NCBI GenBank assembly: GCA_023525975.1
Contig: CM042042.1
Location: 43,907,880-43,971,879 of the forward strand
DNA: 64,000 nucleotides
Reading direction: 5' to 3'
Source: Smallanthus sonchifolius
Taxonomy: Eukaryota > Streptophyta > Magnoliopsida > Asterales > Asteraceae
Shown: piece after piece, positions 47,101 to 59,045 of the stretch
Layout of the letters: the number at the start of each line of letters is the position of its first letter
Position numbering within the stretch: the first letter of the stretch is position 1
Translations under genes and position numbers: made by a program
Notes under the pieces: generated by a model
What the model saw: only the letters and a program-made list of their open reading frames with translations
Told to the model about the DNA's origin: nothing
The model's database searches: none

Positions 47101-50100
47101 GGATCCATTTGAGAGATTAACTGATGAAGAAATCCGCACAGCAATCCACAATGCAACTGGTCTTTGCTCTGCTTTATTTGTGCCCGAGGTTTGAATTTTT
47201 ATTTTTTATCTTTTATCTTTTTTATATTCATAAGTTGGGAAACTGCAATTTTTGTTAAATTTATAGGTTCCATTTCAAGTTCTGGTCCGGAGGCAAATAG
47301 CTCGATTATTGGATCCTAGCCTTCAGTGTGCTAGACTTGTATATAATGAATTAGTAAAGGTTGGTTCTGTTATTTGATCTGAGACCAATATTTATGTAAG
47401 ACATCCGTTTTGAGGGCATTAATATTTCAAATATGTTTCAGATGAGCCACAATTGTCTAGTTCATGAACTTGAACGGTTTCCTCTTCTTAAGACGGGCAT
47501 CAATGAAGTTGTTGGGGGCTTTTTGCTTGAAGGTCTTGAACCTTCACAGACAATGATTGGGCACATAGTTGAAATGGAGGTATTTTAATCTAGGGTGTGA
47601 ATTTCTGACACTATGAAAACACGACACGAACCTAACACGAAATTGACAGGTTTGAGTAAATGGGTTCATGTCTGTTTCGGGTGGAACCCGCAAACACGTT
47701 TAGCTAAACGGGTTGGGTTCTGGTCAACCTAACGTGTTGACCCGTTCGTTTTATAAAATTTGTAAAAATGTGTTTTATGTCATAATTTAAACCGATTGGG
47801 CATTTTTTGTCAAAATTCAAAAGATAAAAGATAAATGACCACCAAGTTTTATGTTTAAACGTAATTGTTTTACACACATTTCTATCTTTTTGATGTAAAG
47901 TTGTATTTTTTGAGTATTAGTATCAAAAAAATAAAATAATTTATTTTTTGAGGTTAAGCATGTCGTGTTCGTGCCAACCCGCAAATACATGTATCGTGAT
48001 CAGGTTCGTGTGTCTGCCAACCTGCAAAGACGACCCATTAAGCACCCATATTTTAATCCAACTTTTAAAAACCAGCACTTTGGTACATTTATTTGTGTCG
48101 ACAAACAATATACAATGGTATTGTTTCATAATGCAGACTGACTTTATAAACACATCGCATCCAAAATTCATTGGAGGAACTAAAGCAGTGGAGGTTGCTT
48201 CAAATCAACTCAGGGCAGTTAAATTATCTTCACCTAGGACAAGGGTATACTCATCCAGCTGTCAGTATCTATTTCGGATTATGTTTTCAAAGGATATTGA
48301 TAAAACCCGGGTTTGGTTTTCCATGAACACTTGCATCAGGATGGTGTAGACTCAGATGCAGTGATGGTTTCAGGAAGCAATCGAATATCTAATGCTATTG
48401 TGGCTAGATCTCAGTCCAATGGAATAGTTTCTGATCAGGTTCTTTTATCTTCCAATTCTAACATAGCTTACATTAAGGCATCACTCATTTTTTTCTTGTT
48501 CACAAATAGGGAGTTCGATCAGTTGCAGATATCGAGAGAAATGGATCATCTGGTAAAGATGCAATTTTTTTTTCTTTTTTTCCTCTTATATTTAAACTAT
48601 TTTTTTTATTTTTTATTTTATTTTGTAGGAAGCGAGAGAGGTTCGAATTGGAGAATTTCATCATTTTTTCGTGGAAGGGAGGTTCATAACCCTGGAATTG
48701 ATATTTCGCGAAGCAACTCCGCCCCTGCAACCCTGAACCATAAGGAGCATGCCTCGTCTGTAATACATCTTAGAGAGGTTTGCATTCGATCTTAACCGCT
48801 TGGGGCCACCTGCCCAGCGTAAGCTGCGGTTTACCTAGTCCCACTAGTTAGGATCTAGGGTTTACCTTGTCCCACAGGCAAGCAGGATGTTGGTGGGGCC
48901 CATGAGTTTTCCCTAAGAGGTTCTCATGGTTACCCAAAAAAAAATCCTACTTGTTATATTAAGGTTGTAATTTGACTTGTGCACTTTGTGTGTGAAATAT
49001 AAATGGTGCCAGCCACCATTAATGTTGAATTCATCAGAAATGCACTCAGAGCATGAAGCCATGGCATTAGCGGTTACAAAGCTGTTATTGGAATCATACT
49101 ATACCATCGTGCGGAAGAACATCCAGGATTCTGTCCCCAAAGCAATCATGCACTTTATGGTGATCTTTAGTTTCACTTTCAAATTTTGTAGATAATTCCT
49201 GTTTAATTTTAATAAATTATATTTAAATGATTATATTTAAAGTATATTTAGTAAATTGAATTTAAATGATTCTGTATCCAGGTGAACCGCGCAAAGAGAG
49301 AGCTGCGCAATGTTTTAATCGAGAATCTGTACAGGTGAACGAGGAGGCAGACTTCTTGGTTTCTTAAATTTACTTTAAAATTTAAATCAAGTGAAATGAT
49401 GTTTATTGGTTTCATTTGTGAACAGGGAGAGCCTCTTTCAGAAGCTGCTACAAGAAACTGAGGACGTATCTCTAAAGAGGAAGCATGTTGAAGAAACTCT
49501 CATAGCTCTTCAAGAGGCCTCGGTTGTAAGTTCGTTAAGTTTTTCTAATAATTAAAGGAAATGAAATGTGACAAAATATAAACGAGAACACTCTTTAACA
49601 GAAAAGTTGATAAATTTATGAACAAATCATTACATCACCGCCTTTTTTAGAGGGGAATTCTAATTTTGGCAGGTATTGTCAAATCTTAGTAAATTCAAAT
49701 TGAAAACCAAAAATTAAAATTAAATAGCTAAAATTGAAATTAACGAAATCCACAACTCACACGTTTTTACAATTAAAACAGAATCAAACGAAATACGAAT
49801 TTTGGGGCAACCCCGTCAAAAGTCAAAATCGGGATAGACGGTTTTGTCACAACGTTCGGCCCGTTACTCCATTTTCGTCCATTTTTATGGGCCTGAAATG
49901 GATCAAAAGTTATTCCCGTTTTAAGTGCCTACTTGCTTTTACCCGGTTGCTTCAAAGAGTATGCCAATTCTTGCATCAACTCCGTATCAAAATTTATACC
50001 TAAAAAATGCTCTAGTTAGGATTTAGTTCTTCTCGGATAGACATACGTTGCTTTCTAATAGAAATAAGCCAGAATTTTCCTTAGCCATGACATACATCTT

Positions 50101-50265
50101 TAGGGAAATTAGATTTTGATCCTTAATCAACTTGCTAATCAATAAATTTTTATTTATTACCCTATTTATTAAAACATCATTTTATTATTTTTCTTTGACT
50201 AGCTCTTAGATGAGTTACAAACTGAAGCTGCAACAGTCGAAACCCATCTTTTGGGAGTATCATAG
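44129..50265 (+). CDS. DRP3: Dynamin-related GTPase, DRP3 class (organelle fission)
   Basis: The twenty exons are 44129-44497, 44887-45169, 45243-45271, 45338-45439, 45726-45794, 45880-45939, 46008-46118, 46738-46786, 46876-46985, 47096-47188, 47267-47359, 47442-47579, 48137-48244, 48340-48438, 48510-48552, 48629-48777, 49013-49159, 49282-49334, 49426-49525 and 50203-50265. All phases agree, giving 755 residues, slightly short of Arabidopsis DRP3A/B (about 780-810). GTPase motifs are GSQSSGKSS (52-60), the switch T79, DLPG (157-160) and TKLD (226-229). Middle domain, variable region and C-terminal GED follow; there is no PH domain, as expected for DRP3. Such proteins oligomerise around mitochondria and peroxisomes to divide them. 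A versus B is undecided. Introns 4 and 12 contain transposon remnants. Confidence 0.95.
45500..45680 (+). mobile_element. Decayed Cassandra LTR in DRP3 intron 4
   Basis: It shares with the Cassandra LTRs at 54266-55416 the words GCGTTTTGGG, GTGGATGAGAGGAGA, AGTTAAG.GTGCTTGGGTGGGA, GTGGGCAAAGC and GGGATGTTACA in order, with deletions and substitutions. It includes part of the 5S-like promoter. Confidence 0.8.
47585..48060. mobile_element. hAT MITE remnant in DRP3 intron 12
   Basis: It begins TAGGGTGTGAATTTCTGACA and is rich in CACGACACGAACC and AACCCGCAAA words, like the MITE at 40592. The right end is degenerate and no target duplication is seen. Confidence 0.55.
48781..48960 (+). repeat. 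GC-richer insert with A-tail in DRP3 intron 16
   Basis: The block 48790-48935 differs in composition from the AT-rich introns and ends in an A9 run. It may be an old SINE, but clear A and B boxes are not evident. Confidence 0.35.
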
Positions 50266-51283
50266 CAATTTCTACTCAAGTTAATCGACTTTTCTGAAGA
50301 CCAACAGTTCAATCATCTAATGGCTGTATGGATCATTTGAAACAAATTCATTCAAGACCTAAGATCGGAGACGATCGACAATTTGCAGTAGGTATTTGTT
50401 TATTTTTCATCACCAAGGAAGGGGTTGATAAACTTTGTTAGAGGAAAACACAAGGTAGGCTTTGAGGTTGACTATCATATTCTCATAATGTTGTCATTGA
50501 CCACAAGTTTTATAGATTTTTGGTCAATAGATCATGAAAATAGAAAATTTGTTCATATTTGGGGCTTTTAAAAAATTGCTGTTTTATAGTTTTATTTTTA
50601 TACATATGCATATTAATTAGTATAATGTTATATGGTTGGATTTATTGTTAAAAATATGGTACTTTTACATTCCATGCATATATTAGAAAGAATTTTTATA
50701 TATAATTGTACAAGTGTAGTGTTCCAACTTTACATACATATGTGCGTGTTACGGTGAATGTTCTCGCTAGAAAATGTTGCAATAAAACGCACGAGGAGAA
50801 AGAATTTACCTAAAAGGAGAATGAAATAATCTTATCATTTTTCTCTCCTCATTTAATAAATTTAAATTAATTAAACTGGAAACTACATTTAAAACAATAT
50901 ATACAAGTGCCTAAGTGGTTCTTACGTAACTCAACATATTTCTGGTTTTTATGTGAGTGTACACATATATATGTATGGTTCAAACAAGAACCACCAGAAA
51001 CGAAGAACCAAGAGAACCAACTAGGAGTTTGCTATTGAGTTTTAATCATTAGTTAACTTTAGTTAAAAACTTGTTACTACTTGTGTTAATAATATGTAAT
51101 TAAAGAGCTGAAGTGTAAATACAATTTAAAGGGTCCGTATGTATTTGTTAGGTTTAGGAGCGGTGTTTTATGAAAAGCCGCCATGGCTTCATTCATGGTC
51201 GGCCCTTTAGGGTAGCGGGATTTGTGATTGTAATGGGCCTGTTTTCTAGGGCTCAAAATTTTAATTTTTTTATATATTACATA
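50266..51283. other. 3' flank of DRP3 and intergenic DNA
   Basis: It holds the DRP3 3' UTR (end undefined) and AT-rich sequence. I see no gene and no clear element. Confidence 0.5.
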
Positions 51284-51775
51284 CTAGGTTAAAATCTTGT
51301 GTATTATACGGGTTAAATAAATAAAATGTTATATATTTAGTAATAAAAATTTTATATTTTAAAAAACCCGTGTAATACACGGGTTGAATAAACCAGTATA
51401 TTACATCGGTTAAATAAAATATAATGTAATTTGTTAACAAACACATTTGTCAAAATATGTTTTTAAAAAATGAAATTTATCGTCTGTTAAGTTAGTTTTT
51501 AAAACATTTATTTTTCAACTGAATATTAATTTTTTTATTTAATTGATAAATGTTAGTTCATATTAAGTTCATTTGATTGATAATATTATAACTATTTATA
51601 ATTAAATAATAACTATCCATAATTAAATTTATTAATATAAAGATTATTATTTAATAGGAGAGAGAAATAGAAAATCTAATATTTAATAGGAGAAAGAGGC
51701 GAGAAAATAAAACTGAGGAGTAACCAGAGAGTGACACGTGTCCTGAATAGATTTCCATTTATTAGAGTAGTAAGA
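51284..51775 (-). mobile_element. Non-autonomous Helitron
   Basis: The minus-strand start is TCTTACTACTCTAATAAATG after an A. The end has a CCCGTATAATACACAAG hairpin, then CCTAG before T. It has the A|T insertion context. An extra internal CCCGTGTAATACACGGG hairpin lies near 51366. Confidence 0.8.
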
Positions 51776-51908
51776 TTCAAATTAATTTTAAAACAAAAAC
51801 ATATAAAGTTTATAAACCAATAACATTTTAAAACTCAGTAAACTTTTTAAAAAACTAACCCAACATACTTTTTAGTTTTAGCCCATCTAAACTTAACACA
51901 TCTAAAAT

Positions 51909-52498
51909 TAGGGTTGTAAACGAACTGAACCGAACAAAGCTTTGTTCATATTCTTTCGTTAAACATTTAACTTGTTCATGAACGGTTCACAAACGCTAAC
52001 CGAACGAAATTTCATGTTCGTGTTCGTTCATTAAGGAAATGGATTTGTTCACGAACGAAGCCGAACGAAGACTAGTTTGAAACTTTTGATGTCAACCCTA
52101 ATGTCTTCCGAAATGAACATTTAATAAGATCATTTTAATATCAAGTTTTTTGTACCTGTATCGAATTTACTGTACTTAGTTAATTGGTAAGGTAAAAAAT
52201 AAAATAAAAACAAAAAATATAAAAAGTTTAGATAAAATAAACTATAAATATACAAAAAACTTTAATGAACAACATAAACAAACGACACATGAACGAACAC
52301 GAACGTTCACGAACACGTTACCGAACGTTCACGAACACAATTGAACGAACGAGACCTCTATTATGTTTGTTCATTTAGTTAATCAGACGAAATTCCTTGT
52401 TCATGTTCGTTCATTTATTAAACGAACGAACGTAAACGAACTTCCCGCCGAACGGTTCACGAAATGTTCGCTGAACATTCGGTTCGTTTACATCCCTA
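51909..52498. mobile_element. hAT MITE (GTTCGTTTA family)
   Basis: The ends are TAGGGTTGTAAACGAAC and the inverted GGTTCGTTTACATCCCTA. Flanks TCTAAAAT (51901-51908) and TCTAAAAG (52499-52506) agree at seven of eight bases. The interior has many GAACGTTC and CGAACGAAC words. It is 590 bp and non-coding. Confidence 0.88.
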
Positions 52499-52506
52499 TC
52501 TAAAAG

Positions 52507-54260
52507 TGTAAACTCATTTACCTCAATTAAAATATTAAACATTTTTTAAACCTAATTAAAAAAGTTAGCGGCAAGGAAATAAAATTTGAGGAGACGCTGT
52601 CAGGGGCTACAATTGATAATCGGCAATCACTCGATCTATTAGGGCTTCAATCGACCGAACAAAAAAAACCGATCGTAGTATTAATAATTTTTTTCAAATA
52701 CAACTTTATATTTAGGGGGCCATTTTTTCGAGTTGACCCGAAATCGCAAGACGACCCTACCTTCATTGCTCCAGGTAGAGGTGCACAAATCGGGTTAGGC
52801 CTAAGAACCGGAACCGATTTTTTTGGGCCTGGTTGAAGTCATGTCGAGTAGGGGGTGAACTGGTTCCGGTTAGGAACCGGGTTCTGAGTTGAAGAACCCT
52901 ACCTTGTGGAACCTAGTAGGATGGGTCGGGTTAGGGTAGAGTCTGGAACTGGGTCCAATATATTTTTTTAATAATTAAAATAGCATTAAACAACAAAAAA
53001 TGTATTTTTTATTTATTTTTAATATTTCTCAAACAAAAGAAATACAATTTTAAACAATATATTTTTATTTTTATTTTATTCGCCGTCTTAGTCGTACATG
53101 TCGTCTTCGCTGGCCCTTACTTGCTCAACGCTTTGCAATATTTATTCACAATGTGCTTTTTCAAACTTGAGTTCGATTCTTTGTTCAAAAAAGTCACTTG
53201 CAACGAGCCTTTTGAGACTCGTCACTCATCTCAATCAAATCTCAATTGCACCAAATTTCTTGGTTCCTATTATGCAAAAGCACTCGAACAACGGTTGACG
53301 GTTGAACAACGGATGATTGTGATTGCAAGTGAATCATAATGAGAGTAGAAAGCCGGGAAGGAGAGTAAAACGAGTATTTTTTACGTTTTTTCGATCGGTT
53401 TTGCGTTTTCAAGTTAGTTACTCAACCAATTCATCCAACATCTATTTGTACTAAGTTAGCGGAGCTAAAAAAATAAGAAAAACGGTCAAATACCCACCTT
53501 CAATTTTTGAGCCCTTAAAATTTAAGGACCTAAAACGGTTGCTTTATTTGATTATACTACCGTTAATGAATGAATCTGGGGAAGTAATCCAAAACGAAAA
53601 TCACTTTGCTCTATAGTTGAAGTTGTTCACACCCGAATACCTTAAAAATTAAATACGATGAAGTTTTCACATGTAAACACCTATGTGTCTCTCTCTTCCA
53701 CATTCCTCTCCTCTCTTCCCTTCGTTAAGTTTATTTGATCTTTGGACTTCATACAACTTGTTCATATTTCAACAACTCAAGTCCAAATATGGTGTTCATG
53801 GTTATAAGGGTGGAGGGGGACGAGCTTGGATTCGGCTGTATATGGATCGAAGTATTTAACTTGTATCTTCTTTAATTCTTGATTGATTTAAATTGCTCAA
53901 CATTCATATGCCGTCGTAGAATTTTAGGATTCTTAAATCTTTTATCTTATTTGATTCTTGATTAATGTAAAGAAGTTAAAGTTAGTTTTGAGTTCTTGAA
54001 TTATATTTTTGAGTTGATGTACCTATATATCTATTTTATTACCAACACATGTGAATGCCGCCAGAAAATATGTTTCCTGAAAATGTACACGTGCAGGTTG
54101 AAAAAATATGTTGATATTATTGATGATGCACATGTATAGGTACACGTAAAATTAACTCTAAAATACTGTCTAAAACATTATACTTACATATGTGTAACAA
54201 TCTAAGCTCTGAATAATACTGCTAACAGTATGTGTACATATTCATAGGTTGAAAAACTAT
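52507..54260. other. Intergenic DNA
   Basis: 52775-52960 has GGAACCGG/GGGTT-type words of another hAT-like fragment. ORFs at 53098-53339 overlap each other and show no domain. Around 54100 the words GATGATGCACATGTATA recur at 56355, on the other side of the composite insertion, and mark the host sequence. Confidence 0.5.
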
Positions 54261-54265
54261 ATTGA

Positions 54266-55416
54266 TGTAACATCCTAGGCGAATCCCACATCGGCCGTGC
54301 ACAAGAGAGATCCTTGGTTCATAAGAAATGTCCTGCCTCTAAAAAAAACAACGCGTTTTGGGGCTTAATGTAGTGGATGAGAGGAGAACTCCACAGTTAA
54401 GCGTGCTCGGGTGGGAGTAATCCAGGGATGGGTGACCCCCTGGGAAGTTTTCACCCGGGCAACCAAAAACAAATCCGTGAGCTCTTAGTGGGCAAAGCGG
54501 ACAATATTGTTGGTATGAGGGGACGGATGTTACAAATGGTATTAGAGCCACTCTTGTGTCGTTCGGGATGGTGGGGCAAACCTCAGCGATCACGGTTGAG
54601 TCCCCTAGGGTGTTCAGGAGGACACCTTAGGCCAATCCCACATCCCTGAATTGGATGGTGGGGCAAACCTCATCGAGGAAGATGAGTCCAAAAAGGGGGG
54701 TGATTGTAACACCCTAGGCAAATCCCACATCGGCCGTGCACAAGAGAGATCCTTGGTTCATAAGGAATGTCCTGCCTCTTAAATCAACAACGCGTTTTGA
54801 GGCTTAATGTAGTGGATGAGAGGAGAACTCCACAGTTAAGCGTGCTTGTGTGGGAGTAATCCAGGGATGGGTGACCCCCTGGGAAGTTTTCACCCGGGCA
54901 ACCAAAAAGAAATCCGTGAGCTCTTAGTGGGCAAAGCGGACAATATTGTTGGTACGAGGGGCCGGATGTTACAAATGGTATCAGAGCCACTCTTGTGTCG
55001 TTCGGGATGGTGGGGCAAACCTCAGCGATCACGGTTGAGTCTCCGGGGGTGTTCAAGAGGACACCTTAGGCCAATCTCACATCCCTGAATTAGATGGTGG
55101 GGCAAACCTCATCGAGGAAGATGAGTCCAAAAAGGGGGGGGGGTGATTGTAACACCCTAGGCAAATCCCACATCGGCCGTGCACAAGAGAGATCCTTGGT
55201 TCATAAGGAATGTCCTGCCTCTTAAATCAACAACGCGTTTTGGGGCTTAATGTAGTGGATGAGTGGAGAACTCCACAGTTAAGCGTGCTTGGGTGGGAGT
55301 AATCCAGGGATGGGTGACCCCCTGGGAAGTTTTCACCCGAGCAACCAAAAAGAAATCCGTGAGCTCTTAGTGGGCAAAGCGGACAATATTGTTGGTACGA
55401 GGGGCCGGATGTTACA
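54266..55416 (+). mobile_element. Cassandra TRIM retrotransposon, three-LTR tandem
   Basis: The LTRs at 54266-54534, 54705-54973 and 55148-55416 are each exactly 269 bp. After LTR1 and LTR2 comes TGGTATYAGAGC, the primer site for initiator methionine tRNA. Before LTR2 and LTR3 is a purine/G-run polypurine tract. Each LTR carries a 5S rRNA-like promoter (AGTTAAGCGTGCT, then GGATGGGTGACC, then CTGGGAAGT). Internal domains are about 170 bp and non-coding. The ORFs on both strands here are incidental. Confidence 0.95.
54370..54465 (+). promoter_or_regulatory. 5S rRNA-derived polymerase III promoter in Cassandra LTR1
   Basis: An A-box-like AGTTAAGCGTGCTCGGGTGG, an intermediate element and a C-box-like GGATGGGTGACC are in 5S order. 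Equivalent copies lie 439 and 882 bp downstream in LTR2 and LTR3. It is not a 5S gene: the 5S 5' end is replaced. Confidence 0.85.
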
Positions 55417-55589
55417 AATGGGCACATAGAACTCACCTGATGAGTAGTTTCCGAAGTACACTTAGCTGGCTACTGAGCGTCACTAATGTTACTCACGATC
55501 TGTGTAATAAAGTCATACTCGTAAGGTAGTGCTCCTAGATGGCATTAGATATTACTATACTTGATCTTAGTAGTTTCGATGAGTTTACT

Positions 55590-55835
55590 TATATCGAAAC
55601 TTGATAGTTTCGATAGATTGCCTCTGTCGAAACTTGTAGTTTCGATAGGTTGCTTCTGTCGAAACTTGTAGTTTCGATAGGTAACTTAGGTGTAAACTTA
55701 GCTTCGGATCGTGGCTCATATCGAAACTATGGTAGTTTCGATAGGTATGCATATATCGAAACTACTGCACATATCGAAACTATGTAGTTTCGATGGATTT
55801 GCACATATCGAAACTAAGTAGTTTCGATGGGTCTG
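55590..55835. repeat. AGTTTCGAT/ATCGAAACT dyad array
   Basis: About eight alternations of TAGTTTCGATRG and TCGAAACT are separated by 5-20 bases, inside the inverted LTR. The array occupies the place in the LTR where the 36074 family member has its GCGTACTT array. Confidence 0.8.
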
Positions 55836-56348
55836 CACATTGTCTTCCCCAAAATTGCAGTTTCTTTTGCATGCGAGTCTGATCGAGCCAAAATTTCTAT
55901 TTTTCTTAGATCAAAACGTTTGGTTTTCATTCTAGATGCTATTCCTAAGCTCACTTTCAAGTTTCATCCGCAAAATCGTTATCTTTTTAGCCAAAACCCG
56001 AAAACTCCCAAAACGAACAAAAACTCATAATGTGATCGAATCGTTACCTGGATTGGATTTCTGATTCAGAGGATATGATCACGAGAACAGCAGCAACGTT
56101 CTCCTGAATTCCCGAGTTGATCCGTCACTTTCTCTCTCTAGACCCGAGCTCTCCTTTCTCTCTCTAAAAGCTGCGTGAGTTGGGGAAATGAGCAGGGAAA
56201 AGGGCTGCCTTGCCTCTTATGTGCATGGGCTTCCCTCGGCCCATTGAAGCCGGGCCCAGGCCCGCTCCCTTTTTGTTTAAATATTCCAACTAAATCATCG
56301 GTCTCGCTATATTTATTCGTTTTATTATTTTTGGGATGTTACAATTGA

Positions 56349-57860
56349 TGTCATTGATGATGCACATGTATAAATGCCTAAAAATCTAAAGGCACTATTA
56401 AACATTATACAAACATATGTGTAGATACGTAAAAACTTAAAAGAAAAACACTATTAATAAGTAACCCACATAAACACATGTTGTCGAAAAATGCACATGT
56501 GCATCTCGTCAGAAAAATCTTGTAAGAGATGAAAGAGTATATATCAGAGATAACTAATTAATCGAAGAAAGAAATTATTTAATAGATTCATTATATCCAT
56601 CTTATTTAATTAAAAAAACATGTGATCGAGTTAAATTCTTATAAAGTTCACGTAAATTCTTGTTTTATCCTTGATCATGTGTGTAAAATACACTCATTTG
56701 TCTCAACATACTCTTCCTCTCACTAAGTTGGCGGCCAACCTTAGAAATTTTGGATTACCAAATCCAGTTAAGAATTGATAAGTGATGTAATCTAAACCAA
56801 CTACTAGGAGTCCATGATCTTAATATTAAAAGAGTGTTTTTGTCCATCGTTTACAATATGGCTCCATCAACTGACTAAATTACAAGACTAGTCTATCAAC
56901 TATTAGTATCTTCAACTCTTCAAGTTAGTACCCCTTTACAAATTTTGTTTTTCAATCTAGTCATTTTAGTCCAAATTTGATAGATATAAAGTGCATTGTT
57001 TTAGGCATTTTGTGAAATTACTAATACGGATGTGACTGGGCTAATTAAGCCATATCAAGCCCGCTTATGCTCGTGTTTGGCTCATTTAACTTTACAGAGT
57101 TCGACTCGTTTTGAGCCCTGTAGGCAAATTTCAAACACGAGTTCAACTCGTTTATTATTGATTAAACATTTACTTATTATATGTGTGTTATTTAGTTAAT
57201 TATCATTATTATATATAATAATATTTATTATGTAATATATATTAAATAAAAATTAATATATTCATATAAATATTAAACTTGTTTAGACTCGCTGCCGTAG
57301 TTAAGCTCGTCATATGAAGTTCGATCTTAGGCTCGTTTATTACTAGCTTCAATTTAGGTTCGAGCTCATGTAAACTTGACTCACTTCAAGCTTTTTGCGA
57401 ACAAGTATTAAGTAATTCACAAATAACTCGGGTTATTTACACCATTATCTTAATGGAAGACGACACTTTAAAATAGGGTCCAACTGGAAGCATTGAAAGT
57501 ATAAGGTGTATATCATAAATTGAACTTGGTGTGGTGATGCTATTGTAATTTACACCCCCATTAACTCTCGAGTCTTGAAAGAAAGAAGCGATTCTGTTAA
57601 ACTTACTTCTCCAACTGAGAGGTGACATCATTAAAATTGGTGGTGTGGTTGGTGATACATATTTAAATTTAATTTTTTATATTTTATAACTTTAGACACT
57701 AATTAATTTATGTTCTGTGGTATCAAGAAAATTAGTTAAGAGTATGGATGAGCAGTAGGTTTAGTTCACCCACTTGTAGTACCATGTTTCCATGCATATG
57801 ACTTTCTTCCCTTATAGTAAGAATAAATAATATAAATAAATAATTTTAATGTTAAAGTAA
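56349..57860. other. Intergenic DNA
   Basis: 56990-57400 contains GGCTCGTTTA, AAGCTCG and TTCGAGCTC words, matching the repeat in intron 2 of CAD copy 2 and typical of a hAT-like MITE. No gene is seen. Confidence 0.5.
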
Positions 57861-58275
57861 TCTATACTACATAATAAAAGAGTAAATTAAATGACACGTG
57901 TCATCTTTTGGTATATCTTTACCATTATTTTTCCGTCATCTCTCTCCTATTAAATAATAATATTAAATATATCAATCTAATTATGGATTGTTATTTTATC
58001 ATTTAATGAATAAACTTAATATGAATTAACATTTATCAATTGCATAAAAAAAATTAACACCAAGTTGAAAAAAATGTTTTAAAAAGTAACTTAATACAAT
58101 TTATAATTGTCACGTTAAAGTAGAAATATTTTGACGATTGTATGTGCTAACAAACTAGATTGTATTTTATTCAATACGTGTATTACACGGATTTTTAAAG
58201 ACGTAATTTTTTTTATTACTAAGTATATAACATTATATTTATTTAACCCGTGTAATACACGTGATTCTAATCTAG
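57861..58275 (+). mobile_element. Non-autonomous Helitron
   Basis: It starts TCTATACTACATAATAAAAG after an A. It ends in a CCCGTGTAATACACGTG hairpin, a short spacer and CTAG before T. It is 415 bp, without target duplication or ORF of note. Confidence 0.85.
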
Positions 58276-58746
58276 TCTTTAATATAACAAGGTAATATGG
58301 TAATTGATAAATATCTGATTTTTGAGAAGGATATAGTAACAAATCTAAAAATCACAATAAACACCACAGATATAAAAAAATTGGATGTGAAAATTGAAGA
58401 AAAAACATAACAATTATAATCTAATGATTAAATTCAATTTAAGAGATTTGATATAAATCCTAAATCATATTCATTGTTGTGAATTCTAACATTGGTCGAT
58501 ATTAATAGTAGTTGGTATTAGTGTTAATATTATATAGAATTAAGATACTTTCCTTCATTATACGAAAAATTCCCTTTAGTAGTTGGTATTTGTGGTATAT
58601 TAAAGTTAGGGTGACAATCCTATCATGTTATCATGTGAATGTGTTTAAAATTGATTAAACTAAACACGGCTCGTATATTTATTCGGGCTAAAAACAACAA
58701 CCCTGACCCACACGTACTTAAAACCACGTAACGCGAACACAACCAT

Positions 58747-59045
58747 CACTAAACAAAGGAGTATCACCGATAGATGATTTTGTCGGCAATCTGTCGGTAA
58801 AGACGGCGACTGACGAAATTCTGTTGGTAACCATCCATCGGAGAACAGACGTGTGTAATTTAATTACCGATAGTATCGGTGACATTTTACTGACGGATTA
58901 ACGGCAAGTTTTGTTGGATTGTCAAATGTGTCAGTTATAACGAATTATTTACCGAGAGATCACTAGGGACAACTTTACTGACACATTATTTTAAAAATTA
59001 ATGACGAAGTGTTAGACGGTAATCCGTCAGTTTAATTAATTTTGA
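58747..59045. mobile_element. CACTA-like terminus with subterminal repeats
   Basis: CACTA is followed within 300 bp by many TCGGTAA, CTGTCGG and GACGGATTA words in both orientations, the usual subterminal arrangement of En/Spm elements. No opposite end or transposase is seen, so it is a fragment or degenerate MITE. Confidence 0.5.

Larger units (their letters stand above)
54266..56343. mobile_element. Composite insertion: Cassandra array fused to an inverted LTR
   Basis: The left edge is TGTAACATCC and the right edge GGATGTTACA. ATTGA flanks the whole block (54261-54265 and 56344-56348). The left part is a Cassandra LTR-internal-LTR-internal-LTR array (54266-55416). The right part (about 55421-56343) is the 5' section of an LTR of the 36074-38346 family on the minus strand. 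The junction follows a few bases of Cassandra internal sequence (AATGG). Confidence 0.85.

Noticed and set aside
53098..53339. Two overlapping small genes
   Set aside because: They are in different frames of the same strand without domains, splice context or promoter; likely chance.
54370..55290. 5S rRNA genes
   Set aside because: The 5S-like boxes lie inside 269-bp Cassandra LTRs with a primer site and polypurine tract; the 5' third of 5S is replaced.
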